NCBI GenBank assembly: GCA_963666875.2
Contig: CAXXPU010000013.1
Location: 1 to 64,000, forward strand
DNA: 64,000 bases
DNA from: G963662655 sp963666875
Lineage (GTDB): Bacteria > Cloacimonadota > Cloacimonadia > Cloacimonadales > JAIOQZ01
Reading direction: 5' to 3'
A program made the translations under genes and the position numbers. Every line of letters starts with the position of its first letter. The stretch's first letter is position 1. The notes under the pieces were generated by a model. It saw only the letters and a list, made by a program, of their open reading frames with translations. It did not search any database and was not told the origin of the DNA. Positions 46,096 through 55,978 of the stretch are shown piece by piece.

Positions 46096-47180
46096 TTCCG
46101 ACCTCCATCTCCCTTGAAGCGCAATTGATATTCAGGATTTCGAGTCATGATCTGCCCACTTGCGGGATAGTTTTCGATGAACCATACGAGGAACGCCGTG
46201 ACGTCGATTTTTTCGTCGTACAGCTTCCGGAGCTTCTCCCGATTCAGCTGCTTGTAATCGGGATCGTTCAGGATTTCAAGCGCTTTATCCAGAACGCCAT
46301 CGGCGGACTTGTAGTTGTAAATCAGTCCATAATTCTTTTCGAGATCGTCACAGTAGCTGCTGAACATCGTGTTGATATGCAGTGCGGGGGTTCCGAGGCA
46401 CCCGGATTCGGAAGCCATGGATATCCCTTCACCGATGTACATAGAGCAATAGTAAAGCGCGTCCAGCATCATGACGGGCGGCATTTTGATCCGGTAAGCT
46501 TCGAATTCGGGCGGCAACTCGCCTTCGCTGCTGATGAATACCTTTGCGTGCTTGGAGAGCTCCGAAACCAGGCGGATTTTATTCTCGAAATCGATTCCGC
46601 TCTGTCCCTTGTCGTGCGTCGCATTCCAGGAGATGAAGCGGATGATGATGAAGGGATCGTTATCCTTCACGCCGAGATGTTCCAGCACAGCCGGGTTAGG
46701 CTTGAAGCGCGACGGATACAGGAAGGCAAGCTCGTGATAACCGGCGTAGCGTATGTGTTTCCTGCCATGCTCGTGATGATACACGGATGGAGTCAGAATG
46801 TATTTTGTCAGGGGAAGATAGATCTTGATCTGCTCCATGTTGCCGGTGTCTTCCACAGCAATGTGTGGTTTTCCGCAGAGAAATGCCGTAGCTGCCGAAT
46901 AGATCGATCCATGACTGAAGAAGATATCCGGCTTGAAGCGAAGCGCGATCCGGTACATCATCCAGACGAACTTGAAGACCCCCATGATCTTGCCTGGCCG
47001 AGCCTTGAACTTCTTGCCAAAGGAGATGTACTTCATGCCGTACGCCTCCAGCAGATCGATGGTTACTTCCTTCTCCCGGGTTGTGAAAAGAATTTCATGC
47101 CCCCGATTATTCATCTCCTCGCAGAAGGGATGAAACAGATGCACCTGTGCGGGATGCGTGATGTCCATCAGGATTTTCAT
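46092..47180 (-). CDS. DUF354 family protein (glycosyltransferase-like)
   Basis: A 362-aa protein with MKILMDITHPAQVHLFHPFC and RGHEILFTTREKEVTIDLLE, the start of the DUF354 family, which has a GT-B-like two-Rossmann fold and occurs in archaeal and bacterial polysaccharide clusters. YYCSMYIGEGISMASESGCL in the C-terminal half resembles a donor nucleotide site. Start MKIL (47180) is preferred to the longer frame. It lies in the polysaccharide operon, upstream of rfbB. Enzymatic role inferred. Confidence 0.75.
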   Translation of the reverse strand: MKILMDITHPAQVHLFHPFCEEMNNRGHEILFTTREKEVTIDLLEAYGMKYISFGKKFKARPGKIMGVFKFVWMMYRIALRFKPDIFFSHGSIYSAATAFLCGKPHIAVEDTGNMEQIKIYLPLTKYILTPSVYHHEHGRKHIRYAGYHELAFLYPSRFKPNPAVLEHLGVKDNDPFIIIRFISWNATHDKGQSGIDFENKIRLVSELSKHAKVFISSEGELPPEFEAYRIKMPPVMMLDALYYCSMYIGEGISMASESGCLGTPALHINTMFSSYCDDLEKNYGLIYNYKSADGVLDKALEILNDPDYKQLNREKLRKLYDEKIDVTAFLVWFIENYPASGQIMTRNPEYQLRFKGDGGRK

Positions 47181-47199
47181 GATCGACCTCCTCAAGTAA

Positions 47200-48210
47200 T
47201 CAACCGGCGAACCGGTAGAGCAATTCTCCGATAATGCGACAGACGACGGGCGGCGATTTGTGGATGACTTTCGTCAGCACGCCATTCCTGCCCGTTTTTC
47301 CATGGGATACCGGTCCGGAGAGATAGGTATATGAAATCTCGTGTTCGACAGATCCCCACCGTAGTTTGAAGCGACGCAATCCTTCGTTGCTTATCTCGGA
47401 GATGCCGTAATCCAGATACTTGTAGCCGTTTTCGGCCGCATGCTTGATCACGCTCCACATAAGGATATTGTTTGGCTGCACCTGCAGAGCGTCGCGATTG
47501 GATGCGGAGTATTTATACACAAGCGTCTCCTTGTGTTTCAGGAAAATCGCCGCGGAGATGGGTTTTCCCTGGAATATCGCCATTGCGATGAAGCCATCGC
47601 CCGCTTGCAAGAATTTATTTGATATCTGCCGGAAAAAACCACGTGGTTGTATCGGCAGGCCGTGGTATTTTCTTGTTTCGAGATGGAAGCTGTAGAAGAT
47701 TTCCATTGCCTCTTCATCGGTGCGAATATCAACAGACAATCCCTCTTTCTCCGCTTTTCGTACCCCATTGCGGGTCTTGGAATGAACATTCGCGAAAAGG
47801 GTTTCGACATCGCAATCCAGTGCATGGACATGTTTTACGTATCCCTGGTGCATGCGCGATTCGTCGATATTGGGTAGCATACAACGGGCCTCGATCTGCC
47901 AGTAATCGTTCTGGTAGCGATTCCTGATTTCCTCGACGAGTGTTGAAAGTGTCGCTTCGTCATCGGACAGCGGATTGACGGCATCCGAAAACGGCAGACT
48001 GACAAGCTTCTTTTTTCCTTTCAGTGTGCGCGTCACCAGAAACGGGATCGCTGCCCGAATACGTTCGTCCTCGACGATCGCCGGAATTACAGGCTTGAAG
48101 CCATACTGTCTCATCATGATCTCGATCCAGCGCCGGTCATGATAGAGACAGCTTTCGGGATGCTGATCGACGTATTTCTGCCACTGGTCCAGTGTGATTT
48201 CGCGATACAT
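47200..48210 (-). CDS. FemAB-like/GNAT acyltransferase
   Basis: A 336-aa protein of the FemAB/BioF2-like acyltransferase class (PF13480): TRNGVRKAEKEGLSVDIRTD, then GDGFIAMAIFQGKPISAAIF and HKETLVYKYSASNRDALQVQ. These enzymes transfer aminoacyl or acyl groups and are known near exosortase-type polysaccharide clusters. It is placed between a deacetylase and DUF354 in the operon, starting 2 bases after the deacetylase stop. A role in amino-acid or acyl decoration of the polymer is inferred. Confidence 0.8.
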   Translation of the reverse strand: MYREITLDQWQKYVDQHPESCLYHDRRWIEIMMRQYGFKPVIPAIVEDERIRAAIPFLVTRTLKGKKKLVSLPFSDAVNPLSDDEATLSTLVEEIRNRYQNDYWQIEARCMLPNIDESRMHQGYVKHVHALDCDVETLFANVHSKTRNGVRKAEKEGLSVDIRTDEEAMEIFYSFHLETRKYHGLPIQPRGFFRQISNKFLQAGDGFIAMAIFQGKPISAAIFLKHKETLVYKYSASNRDALQVQPNNILMWSVIKHAAENGYKYLDYGISEISNEGLRRFKLRWGSVEHEISYTYLSGPVSHGKTGRNGVLTKVIHKSPPVVCRIIGELLYRFAG

Positions 48211-48212
48211 TT

Positions 48213-48998
48213 CTACTCCCCGGATTGATTTTGCTTCTTCGCGACAATATTCTTTATCATGTTTTTAAATGATTGCCAGATAAGAATTTTATACCATTTC
48301 AGAAGGCAGCCGGACCAGTTGTGTGGGTGGATGTTCAGCATCAGCTTTTCAGGCATCCGATTCGTTTCGATCAACCGGATGCTCTTATGGATGGTGCTCA
48401 CATCGAGATCGAACTTCCTTCCCACCCAGTCTCTCCGGTTGGTCTTCTCGTTGTTCCATCCCCGGCCGGCATCGGTGAGATAGAAGAAACGGTCGAAGTC
48501 GAGATCGAAATAGGGCTCCGCCAGGATCCCCATAACCCGGTATTCCGGTTGTTTTTTTTTCCACATGTCTCGGTTGTCCCAGGGTGAACGCGGACTTCCA
48601 TGCATACAGCACGTCACGACAGGATAAAATGCCCTGAGTTGCTCGAGGTGCTCGCGAAACGATGCGAGCGCTTCCTCTTTATCGCCTTCTGTCAGCGTCA
48701 GGTCTTCGTAGTGGTATCCGAGTTCGTGACCGAGCGCGACGATTTTCTTGATAACATCAGGATCGAATGCCTCCGGAACGATGCGGAAATAGTAGGATGC
48801 AACGATGCCGAGGTCTGTCTCGATCTTGGCCATCTGGAGCGCGCCTTTTGGATCCCGGTCGATATCGTGGCGCAGGATTACAAGGCGTTCCGGGCCGTCT
48901 TTCTGTTCAAGATAGTCCCGATAGGAAAGGATTGTGTAGCCGTATTCGATCAATTTTGTCAGCAGCAGTCGATAGCTTTGGTGTGTAAAGTCTTTCAT
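48213..48998 (-). CDS. Polysaccharide deacetylase-like protein
   Basis: A 261-aa NodB-fold protein. LVILRHDIDRDPKGALQMAK is the first motif, with the catalytic/metal Asp in RHDID; ALGHELGYHYEDL carries the metal histidines, and LNIHPHNW is a distal motif. Start MKDFTHQ at 48998 is chosen since a longer frame would overlap the CapK-like gene. It may remove acetyl groups from the nascent or exported polymer, or be a WalW-type inactive relative. Confidence 0.8.
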   Translation of the reverse strand: MKDFTHQSYRLLLTKLIEYGYTILSYRDYLEQKDGPERLVILRHDIDRDPKGALQMAKIETDLGIVASYYFRIVPEAFDPDVIKKIVALGHELGYHYEDLTLTEGDKEEALASFREHLEQLRAFYPVVTCCMHGSPRSPWDNRDMWKKKQPEYRVMGILAEPYFDLDFDRFFYLTDAGRGWNNEKTNRRDWVGRKFDLDVSTIHKSIRLIETNRMPEKLMLNIHPHNWSGCLLKWYKILIWQSFKNMIKNIVAKKQNQSGE

Positions 48999-49005
48999 GA
49001 TCGCA

Positions 49006-50361
49006 TTACGCTCCGAAAACCAGCGGAATGCTCTTGTCGCGAATGAGGAAGCGTCGCTTCCCGGATGGCGAGGGTTCGATTTCATCCACGATTTCGTACT
49101 CGATCTTCATATCGTTGCCGATGTATTTCAGCCAGTACGCCTGAACGGCTTTCATGGTCTCACCGGTGAACGTGTCGTTGATCTTCATGCGGATGATCAG
49201 ATAATCCGGTTCTTTTTGATATACCTGGAAGCCATCGACTTCGGTGAGGAACTCGAAAAAGCCGGTGAAATTGTGTACGATGAGGAACTTGCCGGACGGA
49301 GTAATAAGGATATCGTTGTCGCGTCCCTCGATCTTCTCGATCGACATGAGGCCCCTTCCGCACGAGCATTCTTTATCCGAGCGAACCAGAATGTCCTTCG
49401 TATCGTATCTGATGAAAGGTGTGGCGAAGTTGTCCAGGTCAGTGGTCAGGAGGCGTCCGCGTTCTCCCTGGACGGGTTGATTGTTCTCGTCAACGAGTTC
49501 GGAGATGGCGTATTCCATAGCGGAGTGGTAGCACTCGTGCGTTGGGCATTCCGCCACGATAGCGCCGCCTTCGCAACTGTAGGAGTCGAAGATTTTACCG
49601 TGGAATTGCTCCTCGATCAGCTTCCGTGCTTCGGGGAAGAGGATATTGCCGGTGGTGGTGATGAGCGGCACCTGTATATCATCGATGCCGTTCCGCTTGA
49701 TGTACTGCGAGAGGAAGAACAGCGGGTCCGGGTAACCGCGCAGTACTTTGGGACGGAAATTCCGAATCTCTTTCACGATGTGTTCAAAATTTTCATCAAT
49801 CAACTGCTGTGAAAACAGGTACTTACAATTATTGAAGCGATCCTGGATCTTCTTGATCTTGCTGTTGCGCGGATTTTGGCTGAGTTTAACGTACTTGTCA
49901 CCCAAACGAAAGCCCATCCAGTACCAGCCCCTTATGTTGGCTGCGTAAACGATACTGTGCGCATGCTTTGATCGCGCGAAGGTCAGCGGTTCGCCCGTGG
50001 AGCCGCTTGACGATATATAAACATGATCGCTGGCTGGTATATTCCGGGCGACGATGCGATCCGGGAAGTTCTTGCGAATATCCGATTTGGACAATACGGG
50101 TATCTTTATCAAATCATCGGCCGTCTTGATATCGGATGGTTTCAGCTTGATTCCGTCGAACAGTTCGCGGTAGTAAGCGGTGTTCTCGTATGCGTGTCGG
50201 ATAAGCTTCTGCAGCTTGCGATTCTGGTATTCTTCCAGTTGCCCCCTGCTCCAGAATTGTGTTTCGAGGAGCAAGTCGAGCATTTTGCGCATCTCGGTTC
50301 CCCGGGCGATATCGGATCCCGGCAGGATAATCTTTTCGGTAATGAAATTCCTCAGTGGCAT
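49006..50361 (-). CDS. CapK/PaaK-like adenylate-forming protein
   Basis: A 451-aa adenylating-enzyme homologue. The AMP-binding loop is SSSGSTGEPLTF; FDSYSCEGGAIVAECPTHEC and RYDTKDILVRSD also follow the phenylacetate-CoA ligase/CapK class. The N-terminus (FITEKIILPGSDIARGTEMR) fits the family, so the start at 50361 is kept. CapK-like proteins are frequent in capsule operons where the substrate is unknown; they may activate a carboxylate for transfer to the polymer. Directly follows a glycosyltransferase. Confidence 0.85.
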   Translation of the reverse strand: MPLRNFITEKIILPGSDIARGTEMRKMLDLLLETQFWSRGQLEEYQNRKLQKLIRHAYENTAYYRELFDGIKLKPSDIKTADDLIKIPVLSKSDIRKNFPDRIVARNIPASDHVYISSSGSTGEPLTFARSKHAHSIVYAANIRGWYWMGFRLGDKYVKLSQNPRNSKIKKIQDRFNNCKYLFSQQLIDENFEHIVKEIRNFRPKVLRGYPDPLFFLSQYIKRNGIDDIQVPLITTTGNILFPEARKLIEEQFHGKIFDSYSCEGGAIVAECPTHECYHSAMEYAISELVDENNQPVQGERGRLLTTDLDNFATPFIRYDTKDILVRSDKECSCGRGLMSIEKIEGRDNDILITPSGKFLIVHNFTGFFEFLTEVDGFQVYQKEPDYLIIRMKINDTFTGETMKAVQAYWLKYIGNDMKIEYEIVDEIEPSPSGKRRFLIRDKSIPLVFGA

Positions 50362-50363
50362 GA

Positions 50364-51431
50364 CTATAGACCTTTCTTCCGGAGATCCGCGATTACGCTA
50401 TTCCATTTACCGATGGCGAAACCATAGGAATGCTCATCGACAATGATCCGACGGGCATTGGTCCTAATGGCATCATCGCGGTCGTAGTTCTCGAGCGCTC
50501 TCGAGAGCTGCTGATATATGGTTTCATCTGTTGCCAACGGCATTGTGTAGCCGGTTTCACCGTCGGTCAGAACATCGGAGATGTTGCCTACGCTCGGGCA
50601 CACAACACTCAGTTCGCAGGACATCGCCTCCATCAGGGCGCAGGGTAATCCTTCGCTGTTGGAAGCCATGACAAAAATCCTGCTGCGACGATACCAATGG
50701 AGGACATCTGTCTGCTGACCGGGGAAGGAAATAAACTTCTCCAGTCCATGCTCTGAAACGAAGTTCTTCAGCTCTTTTTCAAGTGGGCCGTAACCGACGA
50801 TGGCGGCGTTTATCTGGTGTCCGCCTTCGAGAAGCCGTCTGACAGCGTCGAGGATCAGCATGATTTGCTTCTCCGGCGAGAATCTTCCCATGAAGAGAAT
50901 GTCGATATCCTTTTCCTGGTCGGATGGTGTGAATTTATCGGTGTCGATGGTGCTGTGCAGAACGTTGATTTTCGCGGGATCGACGCCCTGCGCGGTCCAG
51001 AATTTCTTCGATTGCGTTCCGGGAACGTTCAGGAATGTGGCTTTACGATAGATGGCCCGGATAAGCCAGCCCCAAAGCGGCTGTTTCGCGTAGCGCTGAA
51101 CGTACAATCCGGTCTGCGATATGGCGTACGGTATTCCTGTCATGATCGAGGCCAGCCATACGAATACCGTGTGCGGGGTGAAGTGATAGGACATGATGAT
51201 CGATGCCTTTACCCTGCGTGCCTGACGGGCAAGGATGAACGGCGTGATGATCAGGTTGAATATCCACTTGCGGGCTATTTTGGGCAGGAGGATGTATTGA
51301 ATACCTTCGACCTCCGGCCCCCTCGTTTTACGAAGGACATAGATGTTGTCGAGTCCCTTCGCTCTGACCAGCGGATTGAATTTAGCCTGAAAGGTTCCGT
51401 GTCCCATCAGGCATGATACGATCATGTTCAT
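50364..51431 (-). CDS. GT4-family glycosyltransferase
   Basis: A 355-aa GT-B glycosyltransferase: DILFMGRFSPEKQIMLILDA (linker and donor-site strand), AAIVGYGPLEKELKNFV, FVMASNSEGLPCALMEAMSC (E-x7-E motif), and VGNISDVLTDGETGYTMP. It adds a sugar from a nucleotide donor on the cytoplasmic side. Start at 51431 is two bases after the preceding asparagine-synthetase-like gene; longer frames would overlap it. Part of the minus-strand polysaccharide operon. Confidence 0.9.
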   Translation of the reverse strand: MNMIVSCLMGHGTFQAKFNPLVRAKGLDNIYVLRKTRGPEVEGIQYILLPKIARKWIFNLIITPFILARQARRVKASIIMSYHFTPHTVFVWLASIMTGIPYAISQTGLYVQRYAKQPLWGWLIRAIYRKATFLNVPGTQSKKFWTAQGVDPAKINVLHSTIDTDKFTPSDQEKDIDILFMGRFSPEKQIMLILDAVRRLLEGGHQINAAIVGYGPLEKELKNFVSEHGLEKFISFPGQQTDVLHWYRRSRIFVMASNSEGLPCALMEAMSCELSVVCPSVGNISDVLTDGETGYTMPLATDETIYQQLSRALENYDRDDAIRTNARRIIVDEHSYGFAIGKWNSVIADLRKKGL

Positions 51432-51433
51432 GG

Positions 51434-53170
51434 TTATTTTTGTGTGACGTGGTTGTACCAGAAGCCCCAGGAGGTCATTTTCGCAGTTTCGCGAACCTGC
51501 GATTTCCATGCACCGCTGTCGATATTCTGCGTGATCTTCTTGAAATCGAAAAACGTTGTCTCGCATTGCGGCAGATGAGTCTCGAAGAAGCGCTGGGCGT
51601 TGTTGATCGGATCGAATGTATTTTCCAGTTCCCGGAAGTATTTCCTGACGTATGGCCATACGATGGTGAAAACTCCGACAGGGGAGAGAATCGCCGCAGG
51701 GGTGTATCCTCTGCCTGTCATGATATCCGCCAGCATCGGAATGTTCTTCTTGAGGATATACGCGTAGGTAACCTGTCCCTTTCTACGCAGGATAGGATTC
51801 TCGGTAAACACCTTCTGGTAGGCGGAAGAAAATCCGGTGCGGTTCAGCGTCCGGAGGAAATCGATATCGAGATAGGCCGAGTGATTTTCGGCGTAATGGC
51901 TGTCCGCCTTCGTCTCGCTTCCGAAGAACTTGCGGAATGAATCAAGCAAATGCAGCAAGTAGAATCGTTTGGACAGATTGTAGTCCTTTAGCGGCTGCCA
52001 GGTTGTCCGTTCAAAATTTTCCATCAGCCGGTCCTTGATATCGGAGGGCAGGTTAATAAACGGGATGTTATCGGTCAGCGTATCGATGAACCGACTGTAT
52101 TCGGGACGGAAATCTTCCGATCGAAGTAGTTTTCCCATCAATGTCGAAACAACACATCCGGTTAAATGGATTGCGCGGAACATTTCGCTCCCGCAGTTCC
52201 CGCTCAAAACGACATCTACCTCCTGGCCAATGTCCTTGAAAGCCATTGTGTAATGGGTTCGTTCGTAGGTGGCGAGACCTTCGCTGTTGAGGATGAGATC
52301 CTTTGAAAGCTGCGGAAACCTGGTTTCATGGTATTCCCGGTCGATAATAAACTGTCTGTGCGGTAATCCCATCTGTCTCGCGACTTCGCTGGCGACCGTC
52401 ATGTCGGACGAATACGGCGTTCCGAAGGTGTAGAGCACAAGATTGCGGGTATTCTTCACCACCGACAGCACCGTTCTTCCATCGAAGCCACCGGTCAACG
52501 ACAACCCGGTTTTACCGTTTTCGGGCATGATGCGCGCAACGGTATCAATAAAGGAATCGTTGATCATCTCGAGCGCTTTTTTTCCGTTAATCGGACGTTC
52601 GACGAAGAGCGAATCCGGATCGAAATAGCGGTGCGTGGTCAGCTTACCTTCTCGCAGCTCCAGATAGTGGCCCGGATCGAGAAGATGGACATCCTTGACG
52701 AATGTGTTGGCGCCCAGCGGGTGATTGAAGATCAGAAATTCAACGAGCGCGGACTGATTGATCTCCGGTGTCTGCGGGAGAATATCGAAGAAGAGAGAAA
52801 GGGATGACGAGACAATGGATTGCCGTTCGTCTTCATACCAGTACAGCGGTTTGATTCCCACGTGGTCGTGTGCGAAGAAGTAGCGTTTGTGTTTCTCATC
52901 GATCGCGAACAAATTGAACCAGCCGCGAATTCCATCGAAGAAAGGCTCGATCCCCTGTCTGTAGGAATCGATCAGCGCATTGTCAGAAAGAAAAACACTT
53001 CCCTCGATACCGATGGTGATATCTCGATCCCGCACGATTCGGATCTTCCGTTTCTCTTCGAACACGAAGATCGTCAGCCCGTCCGAATCGACGGCTTTCC
53101 GCGCCGTTGTGCCGAAGTCGTATGAGACAGGCGCTTTTTCTTTATTGAAAACTGCAAGAAAGCCGATCAT
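51434..53170 (-). CDS. Asparagine synthetase-like protein without glutaminase cysteine (I)
   Basis: A 578-aa AsnB-like two-domain protein. The N-terminal half (about 1-190) has the Ntn fold, but begins MIGFLAVFNKEKAPVSYDFG without the catalytic Cys2, so it cannot release ammonia from glutamine. The ATP-binding site in the synthetase half is LSLTGGFDGRTVLS, a variant of SGGxDS. Such paralogues in polysaccharide operons are thought to amidate sugar acids or amino-acid moieties. It starts directly after the epimerase stop. A related protein lies one gene upstream. Confidence 0.8.
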   Translation of the reverse strand: MIGFLAVFNKEKAPVSYDFGTTARKAVDSDGLTIFVFEEKRKIRIVRDRDITIGIEGSVFLSDNALIDSYRQGIEPFFDGIRGWFNLFAIDEKHKRYFFAHDHVGIKPLYWYEDERQSIVSSSLSLFFDILPQTPEINQSALVEFLIFNHPLGANTFVKDVHLLDPGHYLELREGKLTTHRYFDPDSLFVERPINGKKALEMINDSFIDTVARIMPENGKTGLSLTGGFDGRTVLSVVKNTRNLVLYTFGTPYSSDMTVASEVARQMGLPHRQFIIDREYHETRFPQLSKDLILNSEGLATYERTHYTMAFKDIGQEVDVVLSGNCGSEMFRAIHLTGCVVSTLMGKLLRSEDFRPEYSRFIDTLTDNIPFINLPSDIKDRLMENFERTTWQPLKDYNLSKRFYLLHLLDSFRKFFGSETKADSHYAENHSAYLDIDFLRTLNRTGFSSAYQKVFTENPILRRKGQVTYAYILKKNIPMLADIMTGRGYTPAAILSPVGVFTIVWPYVRKYFRELENTFDPINNAQRFFETHLPQCETTFFDFKKITQNIDSGAWKSQVRETAKMTSWGFWYNHVTQK

Positions 53171-54103
53171 CTAAACCCCCATGGATTGAACGATCTTGCG
53201 AAGACCGTCCTCGAATGTTGTTTTCACTTCGAAACCGAGAATTCGTTTCGCCTTTTCGATGGATGCCAGCGAATGCTTAACGTCGCCCGGACGGGCTTCG
53301 GCAAATTTCGGTTTCACGTTCGTACCGAGGATTTTATTGATGAGTTCTATCAGATCGATCAGCGTGTAGCGCTCGTTGCAAGCGATGTTGAACACCTCGC
53401 CGGCCGCGTCTTTGGCTTCACAGGCAAGCAGATTGGCACGGACGTTGTTCTCGACATACGTGAAATCGCGCGATTGCGAGCCGTCGCCATAGATGACAGG
53501 CGATTCGCCTCTCTTGATCATGGTGATGAATTTCGGGATTACGGCACTGTATTGCGATGCGGGATCCTGATTGGGCCCGAACACGTTGAAATACCGCAGG
53601 CAAACCGTCTCCAGTCCGTACAACTGATGGAAGACCTGACAATAGCGTTCACCAGCGTATTTGGTCACGGCGTAAGGGGACATGGGAAAAACCGGCATTG
53701 ATTCTTCCTTGGGAAGCTTCTCGCTGTTGCCGTAAACCGACGACGATGATGCGAAAACTACGCGTTTGACGCCGAATTCCTTCGCCGCTTCCAGGACGTT
53801 AAGCGTACCGGAGATGTTCACTTCATTGGATGTGATTGGATCGTTGATCGAACGCGGCACGGAGGGCAGCGCACCTTGATGGAGGATATAATCCACGCCT
53901 TTCACGGCGTCGCGAACGATGTGGAAGCTTCGCAGATCGCCTTCGAAGAGTTCGAATTTCGGATGTTTTCGGAAGGGATGAAGGTTTTCCCTTTTCCCGG
54001 TCGAGAAGTTATCGAGCACCCGTGCGGTGTGTCCGCGATCGAGTATTTCTTTCACGAGATTCGAGCCGATGAAGCCGCCTCCACCAGTTACCAGATATAT
54101 CAT
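53171..54103 (-). CDS. NAD-dependent sugar epimerase (UDP-glucose/UDP-GlcNAc 4-epimerase type)
   Basis: An extended short-chain dehydrogenase, 310 aa: TGGGGFIGSNLVKEILDRGH (NAD site), FASSSSVYGNSEKLPKEE (catalytic Ser region), YAVTKYAGERYC (Tyr-x-x-x-Lys), and RYFNVFGPNQDPASQYSAV. The last motif is frequent in WbpP-like GlcNAc epimerases. It interconverts a nucleotide sugar for the operon's polymer. MIYLVTG at 54103 is taken as start, 4 bases after the upstream stop. Confidence 0.88.
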   Translation of the reverse strand: MIYLVTGGGGFIGSNLVKEILDRGHTARVLDNFSTGKRENLHPFRKHPKFELFEGDLRSFHIVRDAVKGVDYILHQGALPSVPRSINDPITSNEVNISGTLNVLEAAKEFGVKRVVFASSSSVYGNSEKLPKEESMPVFPMSPYAVTKYAGERYCQVFHQLYGLETVCLRYFNVFGPNQDPASQYSAVIPKFITMIKRGESPVIYGDGSQSRDFTYVENNVRANLLACEAKDAAGEVFNIACNERYTLIDLIELINKILGTNVKPKFAEARPGDVKHSLASIEKAKRILGFEVKTTFEDGLRKIVQSMGV

Positions 54104-54107
54104 AACT

Positions 54108-55814
54108 TCACCTCTTGGGGTTTTGCTTTTCTTTGTTGTCGGATTCAAGCCGATGCAGCATCTCGACGATGATCAAGATCCTGAGGGCCAACTGGCTTTT
54201 ACTTGTCTGGATCGGTAGGAATGCATTGCGTGCCTGTCTCAAGAAATTCGGTATGAATGGTTTGATCAGGTTCCGTAAAGTCTTCTTCGGTTTCGACTTG
54301 GTCAGCCCGGAAACCTGCGTCCATTTCAGGGCATCCTGAAGCATCTTCTCCGGCAGAGCCGGGTGACGGGGAATACTCTCGAGTCTCGACCGGATGTGCC
54401 GGAACGTTTGTTCGTCCGAGATGATGTCGTCCGTATTGTTCGTGGCATTGTACCGGGCAAATGGAATCGGGGGAGACAGTTCCTTCACGATTTCAACGAA
54501 TAACCGTTTTTCGGTTCTGTTTCGGTCGGGTATGGTTCTGATAAAATTGATGATCCGGTTATCCAGAAACGGCGTGTCTCTCTCGACGTATGTGAGCTTG
54601 ATGTCCGAAAGTGCGGTTTGCACGATGGCGATCCGGTAATATTGAAACATTCGATCGCGCCAGGTAGGGAGCGATTCTCCGCGTTCTCTCTTCAATTCCG
54701 GAGGTAATACCCGGGGTTCGCAACCCCACGCTTTCAGGTCTTGGGCGTCCTCGAAGGGCTTCCCGAAGATATAGTTCTCGATCATTCGCTGGCTATAGAA
54801 TCGAAGCCAGCCAAAGCATTCATCGCCGCGAATGGTTTTCGCGATTCCCATGGAGAAGAGCTTGCTCCAGATATCCATTCCGTCCCAGTAAGCGCCAATG
54901 TGGTCGATACGCCCCTCGGAGCATGTCAGGTATCGATCGAATTTGGTGGCGATGGGGATATCGGAATTTTCCGTTGGGACAAACATGTGATGGATTCCTA
55001 TCGTCTTGGCAAATTTCGCGGCGACCCAGGAATCGCTGTACGGTAACGACAGGAATTCTTTCGATCCCCAAGTAATCGTCTGAATTCTGGATTTCTCGAT
55101 TTTCTTCAGTAGAAGGTTTACGATGGTTCGGCTGTCGTATCCTCCGGAGAGCGGAACCATGATTTTCCGATTGTCGGACGAAATGCCCTCCATCGATTGT
55201 TCCAGCAATTCCAACAATTCCTTCTTCATCTGTTTCTTCGTGCGTCGTACAGTCTTGAATACCGGTGTGTGTTCTTTGACGGTAACTTCCCATGTTTTGC
55301 GATTCAGAAGGACGTGGGCTCCGGGCGTCACGGATTTCAATCGTTTGTCCCAGGCATTTCCGTATCCATGGTTTCCCGTTGACACCATCCATGAGATCGT
55401 CTGTTGATTGACTTCGAATCCGGGAATGCAGTACAGGAGTGCCCGTTGCGAAGTCGCGGCGAAGAAGGATTCGGAATCGTGATACCACCAGATGATGCGG
55501 GAGCCGGTCGCATCCGCGACAAGTTCGATGAATTGCTCGTCTTCCCGCACGATGCCGAAATTGCCGCTTTCCATTGGTTTTCCGACTCGATCCCAGTCGG
55601 GATCCGGTGTGCGACCCAATACGACGGACATTCCTCGGGGTACGTTTTCCGGGCTGGGATTGAACATATATAACTCGGTACCATTTTGTTCGAGATACAG
55701 ATGTGGATTGGGCTGTAGATTGTCCGGACACAGGATCTCGTTCAGTCTCTCGACATTGTTCCTGATTCTGTGGTTGGATCTATCTTTTGAACACGAAAAT
55801 AGCAATTTTGCCAT
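54108..55814 (-). CDS. Asparagine synthetase-like protein without glutaminase cysteine (II)
   Basis: A 568-aa AsnB-like protein. Its PP-loop is canonical (VPLSGGYDSRTIVNLL), and RGDECFGW and FLDNRIINFIRTIPD follow the synthetase domain. The N-terminus is MAKLLFSCSKDRSNHR, again with no Cys2 nucleophile, so it would depend on free ammonia or use another amine. It differs substantially from the other copy (51434-53170) and is separated from it by the epimerase. It probably amidates a polymer precursor. Confidence 0.82.
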   Translation of the reverse strand: MAKLLFSCSKDRSNHRIRNNVERLNEILCPDNLQPNPHLYLEQNGTELYMFNPSPENVPRGMSVVLGRTPDPDWDRVGKPMESGNFGIVREDEQFIELVADATGSRIIWWYHDSESFFAATSQRALLYCIPGFEVNQQTISWMVSTGNHGYGNAWDKRLKSVTPGAHVLLNRKTWEVTVKEHTPVFKTVRRTKKQMKKELLELLEQSMEGISSDNRKIMVPLSGGYDSRTIVNLLLKKIEKSRIQTITWGSKEFLSLPYSDSWVAAKFAKTIGIHHMFVPTENSDIPIATKFDRYLTCSEGRIDHIGAYWDGMDIWSKLFSMGIAKTIRGDECFGWLRFYSQRMIENYIFGKPFEDAQDLKAWGCEPRVLPPELKRERGESLPTWRDRMFQYYRIAIVQTALSDIKLTYVERDTPFLDNRIINFIRTIPDRNRTEKRLFVEIVKELSPPIPFARYNATNNTDDIISDEQTFRHIRSRLESIPRHPALPEKMLQDALKWTQVSGLTKSKPKKTLRNLIKPFIPNFLRQARNAFLPIQTSKSQLALRILIIVEMLHRLESDNKEKQNPKR

Positions 55815-55978
55815 GACTACCTCGTATCGAAAATTTACTTCTTTCCTTTATAACACACGGTTTTGACCGGCAATCCTGTCAAGCTCTTTCTTGGCTTGAC
55901 TGGTCTGGTTCGGACGTGTTTCGGCGTTGAAATTCCATGACATAGAAGTCGATATTCCGTAAGGATCGGAGAGGATGA

